The translations under genes and the position numbers were made by a program. Shown in pieces: positions 18,502-25,083 of a stretch of DNA of 47,288 nucleotides. The DNA comes from Bacteroidales bacterium. Lineage in GTDB: Bacteria > Bacteroidota > Bacteroidia > Bacteroidales > UBA3824. The stretch lies in NCBI GenBank assembly GCA_017417315.1, contig JAFPZK010000014.1:1-47288 (forward strand). The letters are read 5' to 3'. Below the pieces are notes generated by a model. It did not search any database. It was not told where the DNA came from and saw only the letters and a program-made list of their open reading frames with translations. How positions within the stretch are numbered: the first letter of the stretch is position 1; each line of letters opens with the position of its first letter.

Positions 18502-19464
18502 TTAAAAGTTAAATTTCACGCCGATTGCAAACGGGTAAAGTTCCGGGCCGTGAGAGTCTTTAAAAAGTTGTAACGGAGAATATTCTGCAAAAACCTGAAT
18601 GCCGTCATAACCGATACCACCGATAACAGCATAGCGGAAAAGTTGCGTTTCAAAATCGTTATGAACACGGTTTTTCTTTTTGTCGCCGTTTTCTTCATAA
18701 ACTTGTTTTACACGGCTACCGACCCTGATACCACCTTTTATGCCAGCGTTAATGTAAAAATTTTCTCTGCCCGAAGGAATATTTAACTCAAAAATAAGCG
18801 GAAAACTCAAATACATGAGCCTGAGATTCTGACGTTTATACTCGATTAAAGAATTTTCATAACAGACTTTTTCGTCTCTGACTAACAAATTAATGTCTTT
18901 GGCAAGAGAATAATGATTAAACTCCAAATCACAACCGAAAGACATTCCGAATTTGTTGCAAAACGGCACGTCATGCGCGGCAAAATAAATGTCAAGACAA
19001 AGACTGCGACTGTCATTAAGTTTCATAAAATCAGCCTCATGCGACCCTGAGTTCGGGTTGATAAGGCCGTTAACAGCAAAGAAAATACCGGTAAGATGAC
19101 TTTCAAAACTTTTATAACGGTTTCTTACATCAAAATCATAATGCGGAATTTCAATACTGTAACGGTTGTAGCGATGACCAATCCGCTTTTCGAGCCTTTC
19201 TATTTTGTCTTCGATGTCATCAACAGAGTCTTCGATGTCGTCAATACCTTTTTCGAGAGCCTCTATTTGGATTTCGTAAAGGCTTTCGCTCATAGTACCT
19301 TTCAATTGTCTGATACTATCCCTCATGTGTCGGAATTTTTCCTTTCCGGCAATAAGGTTTTCTTTTTTCTTCAATAATTCTTGTCTCAGTGAATCAAGAT
19401 TTTCCTGAGCCGCTGCGGTTAAGCAAAAAAACAAAACCGCCATAATAGTAAATATCTTTTTCAT
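18502..19464 (-). CDS. Outer-membrane beta-barrel protein with coiled-coil N-terminus
   Basis: 320 aa with a signal peptide (about 1-19, ending AAAQ). Residues about 20-97 form a heptad-rich coiled coil (ENLDSLRQELLKKK, then DDIEDSVDDIEDKIERLEKRI). The rest has alternating strands resembling a PorT-type or similar eight-stranded barrel, and the chain ends in aromatic IGVKFNF, typical of outer-membrane proteins. Being first in an operon with an ECF sigma and its presumed anti-sigma suggests an envelope-stress or surface role. The exact family is not recognised. Confidence 0.8.
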   Translation of the reverse strand: MKKIFTIMAVLFFCLTAAAQENLDSLRQELLKKKENLIAGKEKFRHMRDSIRQLKGTMSESLYEIQIEALEKGIDDIEDSVDDIEDKIERLEKRIGHRYNRYSIEIPHYDFDVRNRYKSFESHLTGIFFAVNGLINPNSGSHEADFMKLNDSRSLCLDIYFAAHDVPFCNKFGMSFGCDLEFNHYSLAKDINLLVRDEKVCYENSLIEYKRQNLRLMYLSFPLIFELNIPSGRENFYINAGIKGGIRVGSRVKQVYEENGDKKKNRVHNDFETQLFRYAVIGGIGYDGIQVFAEYSPLQLFKDSHGPELYPFAIGVKFNF

Positions 19465-19498
19465 GATTGTATGTTTTTTTTAAAAGTTTATTTACTAC

Positions 19499-19527
19499 TA
19501 TGACGGATTAGTGTTACAAAAAGTTAC
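19499..19527 (-). promoter_or_regulatory. Candidate ECF-sigma promoter for the OMP-sigma-anti-sigma operon
   Basis: On the minus strand, TTTTTGTAAC occurs twice in tandem (plus-strand gttacaaaaa at 19513-19522 and 19523-19532). The upstream GTAAC (19523-19527) is followed after 17 bases by CGTCATA (19499-19505), resembling the AAC / CGTC two-box layout of ECF promoters. The predicted transcript start is about 28 bases before the OMP ATG. Assignment to the adjacent sigma factor is inference. Confidence 0.4.
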
Positions 19528-19533
19528 AAAAAA

Positions 19534-20937
19534 CTACAAAAGTTTTTTAATTTTTTCAATCATTTCTTCCGCTAACTTGTCGGCAGCTTCCTGAGATTTT
19601 GCCTCGGTATAAATTCTGATTATCGGCTCAGTGTTGGATTTTCTGAGGTGAACCCAATTTTCTTTGAAGTCGATTTTAACGCCGTCAATCGTCGTTACAA
19701 CCGTCTCCGGCATTGCTGAATAAACCTCTTCAACTTTTTTCAAAAGCGAATCCACATTAATTTCGGGCGTTAACTGAATTTTGTTTTTGCTCATAAAATA
19801 TTGCGGATAAGTTTTTTTAAGTTCAGAAACTTTTTTGCCGCATTTTGCCAAATAGGTCAAAAACAATGCAATTCCTACAATTGAATCTCTACCGTAATGA
19901 AGTTCGGGATAAATAACGCCGCCGTTGCCTTCGCCGCCGATTACCGCTCCGATTTCTTTCATTTTGGTTACCACGTTAAGTTCGCCGACAGAGGCAGCCT
20001 CGTATTTACCGCCGAATTTTTCGGTAACGTCTCTTAACGCACGGCTCGACGAAAGGTTGCTTGAAGTGTTGCCTTTTTTGTTTTGCAAAACGTAGTCAGC
20101 AACCGAAACCAAAGTATATTCTTCTCCAAACATTTCTCCGTCTTCCTGCATGATTGCAAGACGGTCAACATCGGGGTCAACAGCAAAACCTACGTCCGCT
20201 TTTTTCACTTTAACAGCCTCAGCCAAACCGATAAGATTTTGCTTCAACGGTTCGGGATTGTGAGCGAAATTTCCGTCAGGCTCATCGTTGATAATCGTGT
20301 AATTATTAACGCCTAACGACTCCAAAAGTTCGGGAACAATAAGTGCGCCGACAGAGTTGATAACGTCAACGCAAACCGTAAAGTTAGCCTTTTTAATAGC
20401 CTCTACATCAACGAGTTTCAAGTCCAAAACATTCTGAATGTGAACACTTTCAAAACCTCTTACGGGAGTAATTTTTCCGAGTTGGTCTACTGTCGGAAAT
20501 CCGGCTGAGGTTTCTACTTTTTCAGAAAATTCTATTATGAACTTACCGTCTTTTGCACTCAAAAATTCGCCGTTTTTGTTGAGGAGTTTCAAAGCGTTCC
20601 ACTCTCTCGGATTGTGGCTTGCGGTCAAGATGATTCCGCCGTCAGCCTGAAATTCCGTAACGGCAAGTTCTGTTGTCGGTGTTGTTGCAAGGTCGATGTC
20701 AATAACGTCTATTCCGCACATTGTCAACGCGCTCGAAACCAACTGTTTAACGTGAGAACCGGAAATTCTTGCATCTCTGCCGACTACTACTTTGTAGTCC
20801 TCGGCAGAAGGCCTTTGATTTTTTATCCATTGTGCATACGCTACCGTAAATTTTACGATGTCAATAGGTGTGAGGTTGTCGCCGGCAAAACCGCCTATCG
20901 TTCCTCTGATTCCTGAAATTGATTTAATTAATGACAT
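19534..20937 (-). CDS. glmM: Phosphoglucosamine mutase
   Basis: Alpha-D-phosphohexomutase family, 467 aa; expected to convert glucosamine-6-P to glucosamine-1-P for UDP-GlcNAc and cell-wall synthesis. The phosphoserine is S107 in TASHNPREWNALK; the metal loop is DPDVDR; the sugar loop is GEGNGG; the phosphate-binding loop is RKSNTEPIIRIY. Canonical GlmM has SGTEP at the last motif, so the Asn is a lineage trait, and activity on other hexose phosphates cannot be excluded. It starts 3 bases after the YbaK-type gene. Confidence 0.88.
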   Translation of the reverse strand: MSLIKSISGIRGTIGGFAGDNLTPIDIVKFTVAYAQWIKNQRPSAEDYKVVVGRDARISGSHVKQLVSSALTMCGIDVIDIDLATTPTTELAVTEFQADGGIILTASHNPREWNALKLLNKNGEFLSAKDGKFIIEFSEKVETSAGFPTVDQLGKITPVRGFESVHIQNVLDLKLVDVEAIKKANFTVCVDVINSVGALIVPELLESLGVNNYTIINDEPDGNFAHNPEPLKQNLIGLAEAVKVKKADVGFAVDPDVDRLAIMQEDGEMFGEEYTLVSVADYVLQNKKGNTSSNLSSSRALRDVTEKFGGKYEAASVGELNVVTKMKEIGAVIGGEGNGGVIYPELHYGRDSIVGIALFLTYLAKCGKKVSELKKTYPQYFMSKNKIQLTPEINVDSLLKKVEEVYSAMPETVVTTIDGVKIDFKENWVHLRKSNTEPIIRIYTEAKSQEAADKLAEEMIEKIKKLL

Positions 20938-20940
20938 TTT

Positions 20941-21462
20941 TTAATATAGTTTTAAAAACTCAAAAGTATTTCCTACCTTTGAGAGATATTTCTTAAAATT
21001 ATCCTGACTAATAACGACCGTTCCCGTACAATCGTTAGGGTGAAAACTCAAAGTGTCAGCATTTTGAAGGTTTTCATCCAAAAACAAATGAACGTGATTT
21101 TCTTTATCGTTGATAAGTCCGAACGGCGAAACGCTGCCCGGAAGAAGACCTAAATATTTTTCCATTCTTTCCGGCGAGGCAAAAGAGAGTTTACCCGGAG
21201 CAGGCAGACCTTTTGAAGTCAAAGCCTCTTTCAGTTTTGCTTCCAGAGAATGAATGTCAAGGTCGTAATCGCAGTTGAAACAAACAAGATAGTGCTTGTT
21301 GCCTTTGTGATTGCGGAAAAAAAGATTTTTGCAATGAATCGAACCGTCATTTTTCCACCATTTTTTAGCCTCCTCAATAGTTTTTCCTTCGGGGTGGTCG
21401 TAGGCAGAAAATTCGATTCCGTTTTCTTTGAAAAAACTAAAAACAATTTCTTTCCTCGTCAT
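20941..21462 (-). CDS. YbaK/ProX-type aminoacyl-tRNA deacylase
   Basis: 173-aa stand-alone editing domain of the YbaK/ProRS-INS family, which hydrolyses mischarged tRNAs (often Ala-tRNAPro) in the cytoplasm. The family lysine lies in CKNLFFRNHKG (about 44-54), and the pattern continues with LPGSVSPFGLIND (about 108-120) and a C-terminal FHPNDCTGTVVIS segment with the conserved HPN. It is in a tight run with DUF4250 (3-base gap) upstream and glmM (3-base gap) downstream. The exact substrate tRNA is not decidable here. Confidence 0.9.
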   Translation of the reverse strand: MTRKEIVFSFFKENGIEFSAYDHPEGKTIEEAKKWWKNDGSIHCKNLFFRNHKGNKHYLVCFNCDYDLDIHSLEAKLKEALTSKGLPAPGKLSFASPERMEKYLGLLPGSVSPFGLINDKENHVHLFLDENLQNADTLSFHPNDCTGTVVISQDNFKKYLSKVGNTFEFLKLY

Positions 21463-21465
21463 TTT

Positions 21466-21648
21466 TTACCAAATTTTATTCTGTTCCTTGTTATATTCGT
21501 AACCGCCTGATTTTAAACGTTCAAGCAATTCATTTTTATCAATATCCATATCATCGCACATTTCTTCGAGCGAAGGATAATTATCTCTGAGTTTTTGATT
21601 TACAAAACTCATCAACATTATCGGATCTTGCGGCAAATTATCGTACAT
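21466..21648 (-). CDS. DUF4250 family small protein
   Basis: 60 aa starting MYDNLPQDPIMLMSFVN and ending YNKEQNKIW, matching the DUF4250 family of small proteins found in Bacteroidota and Firmicutes; function unknown. I use ATG 21648 rather than the open-frame ATG at 21672, because the family begins at MYDNLP and the longer start would overlap the preceding gene by 17 bases. A helix-turn-helix-like pattern (SLEEMCDDMDIDKNELLERL) fills the middle, so nucleic-acid contact is possible but unproven. Confidence 0.85.
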   Translation of the reverse strand: MYDNLPQDPIMLMSFVNQKLRDNYPSLEEMCDDMDIDKNELLERLKSGGYEYNKEQNKIW

Positions 21649-21655
21649 TTTTTTT

Positions 21656-22276
21656 CTAAAATTTATATTCAAAAGTTTTTAAAATTTTTGTATCCTCTTC
21701 GCTGACAAGTCTGCAAAAAGCATCGTAACAAAGTAGAACGACATCTGACAAACCACTGTCAAAATCCGTAACTTTCTTACTTTCAAGCCGTCCCGAAACC
21801 GTATCATAAATAAATTCGGTCCGCTTAAATTCTTTACCCTTAAAACCGTATTCGCTTTTTGTCAGGACTTTTTGCTGCAAAGTGTCATAAACGTAAACTA
21901 CCCGCTCTTTTTCTTCGTCATCTTCGTTTATCGTCCTTATCATCAAAGAGTTGCCGTTATAAAAATATGTTTTCAACCAAGTCTGACCGTCTTCAAACGA
22001 ATATTCTTCGCTGCCGATTTTGCCGTCAGGTTTGTAAAAAAACTTTACTTTCTGCAACAAAATCCCGCCAGAATCATAAACGAACTTTCCGTTTTTGAGG
22101 TTTTTATCGTTATAATTTGTAACGCTTTTGCGTATCAAAACGCCGTTTTCGTCAAATTCCGTCAGCAAAACCTCATTTCCGTTATTGTCTAATTCAGCAC
22201 AAGAAAAGATATATTCACTTTTATCAGTAAACTTTTCTTTAATTTTTGTAACTATTGATTTAATAATTGCCGCCAT
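21656..22276 (-). CDS. Protein with antitoxin/RHS-like beta repeats, unknown
   Basis: 206 aa, cytoplasmic by sequence. It contains several imperfect short beta repeats of the type 'G.L...V.Y.Y...G.....E.Y...G', for example around residues 63-85 and 92-115, like the toxin-distal repeats of RHS/MORN-type proteins. No signal peptide is present (MAAIIKSIVTKIKEKF). It is the first gene of the run toward DUF4250, the deacylase and glmM, with a good Bacteroidota promoter 36 bases upstream. I do not recognise a named family. Confidence 0.7.
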   Translation of the reverse strand: MAAIIKSIVTKIKEKFTDKSEYIFSCAELDNNGNEVLLTEFDENGVLIRKSVTNYNDKNLKNGKFVYDSGGILLQKVKFFYKPDGKIGSEEYSFEDGQTWLKTYFYNGNSLMIRTINEDDEEKERVVYVYDTLQQKVLTKSEYGFKGKEFKRTEFIYDTVSGRLESKKVTDFDSGLSDVVLLCYDAFCRLVSEEDTKILKTFEYKF

Positions 22277-22286
22277 TTGTTTTCAT

Positions 22287-22332
22287 GTTAAAATAATATT
22301 AATCATAACAGCAAAGATAATATTATTTTAAC
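22287..22332. repeat. 15-bp inverted repeat around a promoter -7 box
   Basis: gttaaaataatatta (22287-22301) and its exact reverse complement (22318-22332) are separated by 16 bases. The repeat lies between the murA stop (22361) and the next gene's start (22276). It is AT-only in the stem apart from the end bases and lacks a T tract on the minus strand, so it is a poor terminator. An operator or a weak transcript-end hairpin are both possible. Confidence 0.6.
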
Positions 22333-22342
22333 AAAAAAGCAA
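22312..22342 (-). promoter_or_regulatory. Promoter for the unknown-DUF4250-deacylase-glmM run
   Basis: Minus-strand TTG at 22340-22342, a 20-base spacer and a perfect consensus -7 TATCTTTG at 22312-22319, 36 bases before the ATG at 22276. The -7 box sits inside a 15-bp inverted repeat (22287-22301 with 22318-22332). Confidence 0.6.
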
Positions 22343-22360
22343 CTTTAAATCAAAATTATT

Positions 22361-23668
22361 TTAATCTTTTCTTATTATTGAAGCACCTAACTTCAAAAGT
22401 CTGTTTTCTAAGTCCTCGTAGCCTCGGTCAATTTGTTCGATATTGTAAATAACGGATTTTCCTTCTGCCGAAAGTGCCGCAATAAGAAGCGCAACACCGG
22501 CTCTGATGTCGGGCGAGGTCATTGTCGTGGCTTTTAGCGGAAATTTTCTGTCAAGACCGATAACAGTTGCGCGGTGAGGATCGCAAAGAATAATCTGCGC
22601 TCCCATATCTATCAGTTTGTCAACGAAAAACAATCTCGATTCAAACATTTTTTGATGAATCAAGACGCTGCCTTTTGCCTGAGTTGCAACCACTAACAAA
22701 ACGCTCAACAAATCGGGCGTTAATCCGGGCCAGGGCGCATCGGCAACCGTAAGAATAGAGCCGTCGATATACGAAGAAATTTCATAATGCTCTTGTGCGG
22801 GAACGATTATGTCGTCGTTTTCCTCGTTGATGACAACGCCGAGTTTGCGGAAAGCATTAGGAATAAGCCCCAAATTTTCTCGGCTTACGTTCTTTATTCT
22901 GATTTCAGAGCCTGTCATAGCAGCAAGTCCTATGAACGAACCGATTTCAATCATATCGGGCAAACATTTGTGCGTGCAACCTTTCAACTCTGTTACGCCG
23001 CTGATTTTAAGCAAGTTGCTACCGATTCCGGAAATCTTTGCGCCCATCGAAACAAGCATTTTGCAAAGTTGACAAATATACGGCTCACAAGCGGCATTAA
23101 AAATTGTCGTCTCGCCCTTTGCCAAAACAGCCGCCATAACGACATTTGCCGTACCCGTAACAGAAGCCTCTTCCAACAAAATATACGTACCTTTCAGATT
23201 TTTTCCGTTAACTGTATACGAAGATTCCGCCGAATCGAAATTAAATTCCGCACCGAGTTTTTTAAGACCGATAAAATGCGTGTCGAGATGTCGTCTTCCG
23301 ATTTTATCGCCGCCCGGTTTCGGAAGATATGCGTAACCGAAACGTGCCAAAAGCGGACCCGTTATCATAACCGATCCCCTTAATTTCGCACTTTTTTCCC
23401 TAAACGCCGGAGATTTCAGATAATCGAAGTTAACATTCTGAGCCTCAAAAGAATAAACGTTTTTTTTAGGGTGTTCGGTCTTAACGCCTATATCTTTCAA
23501 CAATCCGATAAGATTGATAACATCGGAGATTTCAGGAACGTTTTCAACAATTACTTTTTGTTTTGTCAAAAGAGTTGCGCAAATAATTTCAAGTGCCTCG
23601 TTTTTAGCTCCTTGCGGAGTGATTTCTCCATGAAGTTTTTTGCCGCCGAAGATTTCGTAAGCCGCCAT
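22361..23668 (-). CDS. murA: UDP-N-acetylglucosamine 1-carboxyvinyltransferase (Asp-type)
   Basis: First committed peptidoglycan step: transfers enolpyruvate from PEP to UDP-GlcNAc in the cytoplasm. 435 aa with the two inverse alpha/beta domains of the EPT family; K22 in QGAKNE, and LRGSVMITGPLLARFG before the active-site loop. The loop reads KPGGDKIGRRHLD, so Asp121 takes the place of the usual catalytic cysteine (Cys115 in E. coli). Cys-to-Asp enzymes are known to be insensitive to fosfomycin. It follows the DUF4290 gene by 11 bases, a typical Bacteroidota pairing. Confidence 0.95.
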   Translation of the reverse strand: MAAYEIFGGKKLHGEITPQGAKNEALEIICATLLTKQKVIVENVPEISDVINLIGLLKDIGVKTEHPKKNVYSFEAQNVNFDYLKSPAFREKSAKLRGSVMITGPLLARFGYAYLPKPGGDKIGRRHLDTHFIGLKKLGAEFNFDSAESSYTVNGKNLKGTYILLEEASVTGTANVVMAAVLAKGETTIFNAACEPYICQLCKMLVSMGAKISGIGSNLLKISGVTELKGCTHKCLPDMIEIGSFIGLAAMTGSEIRIKNVSRENLGLIPNAFRKLGVVINEENDDIIVPAQEHYEISSYIDGSILTVADAPWPGLTPDLLSVLLVVATQAKGSVLIHQKMFESRLFFVDKLIDMGAQIILCDPHRATVIGLDRKFPLKATTMTSPDIRAGVALLIAALSAEGKSVIYNIEQIDRGYEDLENRLLKLGASIIRKD

Positions 23669-23679
23669 TTTTTTTAGAA

Positions 23680-24372
23680 TTATTTATGAAAACCGTTGTT
23701 GTTTTGATAATAACGGCGGGGATTGTTATTGTTATGGTTCTGCATATTATTGCGGTTTTGATTAGGACGATTTTGAAAGCCCTGATTGTTGTTTTGATTA
23801 TTCGGTCTAACTTTTGCTTTCATAAAATCCCTACCGTCAATAAGTTTTAAGTCTTCGTCCTGAACTTCGAGTTCACCGCCGGAAATTTCTTTCAAAACTT
23901 TGAAAACCACTTCGTCGTTGATGTTTTCTTTGTTCCAAAGCACATAGGATTTTTTCATATGGTTTGTGATTGTTTTGATGAGTTCGTTTCTGCGGTCTTC
24001 GTCCTCAATGTTTTTGCATTTTTCCATCAACTTTTCGATAATTCTTCCGAAAACGGGATACTTCATATCTTTTTCATAACGCTCTACGGGAGCAGGTTTT
24101 GAATGAAGATTGTTTTTGTCTGGGACTGGATACGGCGAATATTTTGCCAATTTAAAATCCGACATAATCGCCAAATGATCCCAAAGGAGATGTTTAAAAT
24201 CGGGATTATCCCTTAATTGCGGATTTAGGTTTCCCATAACGGCAACAATAGCCTTGACAGATTTTTCTTTATCGGGTCCCTCGTCAAGCGAAACGGCGTA
24301 GTCAACAAGTTTCTGAACGTTACGCCCATATTCCGGAAATGCCAGCGGCTTTCTTGATGTGTTGTATTCCAT
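23680..24372 (-). CDS. DUF4290 family protein with Asn-rich tail
   Basis: 230 aa. Residues 1-185 match the DUF4290 family (EYNTSRKPLAFPEYGRNVQ; MGNLNPQLRDNPDFKHLLWDHL), which is restricted to Bacteroidota and commonly found next to murA; function unknown. The C-terminal 45 residues are low-complexity, rich in Asn, Gln and Arg (for example NNNQGFQNRPNQNRNNMQN), probably disordered and possibly RNA-binding or condensate-prone. No signal peptide. Cotranscribed with murA by spacing. Confidence 0.88.
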   Translation of the reverse strand: MEYNTSRKPLAFPEYGRNVQKLVDYAVSLDEGPDKEKSVKAIVAVMGNLNPQLRDNPDFKHLLWDHLAIMSDFKLAKYSPYPVPDKNNLHSKPAPVERYEKDMKYPVFGRIIEKLMEKCKNIEDEDRRNELIKTITNHMKKSYVLWNKENINDEVVFKVLKEISGGELEVQDEDLKLIDGRDFMKAKVRPNNQNNNQGFQNRPNQNRNNMQNHNNNNPRRYYQNNNGFHK

Positions 24373-24417
24373 AAAAAAATTGTTGTATTTTTAATTTATA
24401 GTTCACAATTTTCAAAA

Positions 24418-24759
24418 CTAATAATACCTCATTAATTTTGAAAAAATTATCTGTTCAAAATTTCTTCGCGAATCAATTATTGTATGAACAATTACAATAT
24501 CATTATTTATTTCGTAAACAATTCTGTAATTACCTTGTATCAATTCTCTGAATTTTGTAATTCCTTGTCTTTCAAGTTCGGGGACAAATCTGCCCCTTTC
24601 GGGAAAATCTTTCAACGACTTAATATTATGTTCAAAAAGTTCAATTGTTTTTTGGACATAATTTTTGCTCAACGAATAGTAATATTCGATTATTTCATTT
24701 AAATCATCATCAGCAAACCGCGAAACAATTATCCTTTTTATTTTCTTCTTCATTGACAC
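24418..24759 (-). CDS. ParE/RelE-family toxin
   Basis: 113 aa of the RelE/ParE fold: N-terminal strand KRIIVSRFADDDLNEIIEYY, a helical hairpin (VQKTIELFEHNIKSLKDFPERGRFVPEL), then FRELIQGNYRIVYEINNDIVIVHTIIDSRRNFEQI. The GNYRIVYEI strand and IIDSRRNF ending are typical of ParE-type toxins, which act on gyrase or, in RelE relatives, on mRNA. It overlaps the 3' end of the upstream antitoxin gene by 44-50 bases depending on the ATG used (24753 or 24759), more than the usual few bases. Confidence 0.88.
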   Translation of the reverse strand: MSMKKKIKRIIVSRFADDDLNEIIEYYYSLSKNYVQKTIELFEHNIKSLKDFPERGRFVPELERQGITKFRELIQGNYRIVYEINNDIVIVHTIIDSRRNFEQIIFSKLMRYY

Positions 24760-25030
24760 CGTATTTCTGTTTCAGACGGGAAAAAACATCATTTGCATCA
24801 GAAAATCTGCCGTTTTTAACATCTGTTTCTGAAAATTTTATTATTTTCAACAAGTTAAAAGCATTCAGCATATTCTGATACGTCTCAATATCAATTAAAA
24901 CAGCCTGTAATTCATTATTTTGACTTATAATTACGGGTTCCTTGCGCTCATTAACAAGACCTATCACATCTTCCGCATTTGCTTGAAAATATGAAACTGT
25001 TTTTATATTTTCCTTAACATTCAGAGTCAT
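24710..25030 (-). CDS. Phd/YefM-family antitoxin
   Basis: 106 aa. The N-terminal half has the Phd/YefM DNA-binding fold (KTVSYFQANAEDVIGLVNERKEPVIISQNNELQAVLI, then DIETYQNML), which autorepresses the operon. The C-terminal half (FSETDVKNGRFSDANDVFSRLKQKYG) is the likely toxin-binding tail. It precedes the ParE-like toxin and overlaps it. A near-perfect Bacteroidota promoter lies immediately upstream. Confidence 0.9.
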   Translation of the reverse strand: MTLNVKENIKTVSYFQANAEDVIGLVNERKEPVIISQNNELQAVLIDIETYQNMLNAFNLLKIIKFSETDVKNGRFSDANDVFSRLKQKYGVNEEENKKDNCFAVC

Positions 25031-25047
25031 AATTTCTGTTTTATTTG

Positions 25048-25078
25048 CAAAGGTAATTATTTTTTTGCATACCTCAAA
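25048..25078 (-). promoter_or_regulatory. Promoter of the toxin-antitoxin operon
   Basis: Minus-strand TTTG at 25075-25078, a 19-base spacer, then TACCTTTG at 25048-25055; both boxes match the Bacteroidota consensus and spacing. The -7 box is 17 bases before the antitoxin ATG (25030), and the -33 box abuts the stop of the helicase gene (25084). Confidence 0.75.
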
Positions 25079-25083
25079 CTTTT

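Noticed and set aside
19513..19542. Three near-tandem 10-base units (gttacaaaaa, gttacaaaaa, actacaaaag) as a repeat array
   Set aside because: Too short to be a repeat locus; better read as part of a candidate ECF promoter at the end of glmM.
22787..23383. 198-aa plus-strand open frame
   Set aside because: Antisense to murA; no start signal and atypical composition.
23680..23830. Asn-rich repetitive DNA as a possible tandem repeat or frameshift
   Set aside because: It stays in frame as the low-complexity tail of the DUF4290 protein and has no regular repeat unit.
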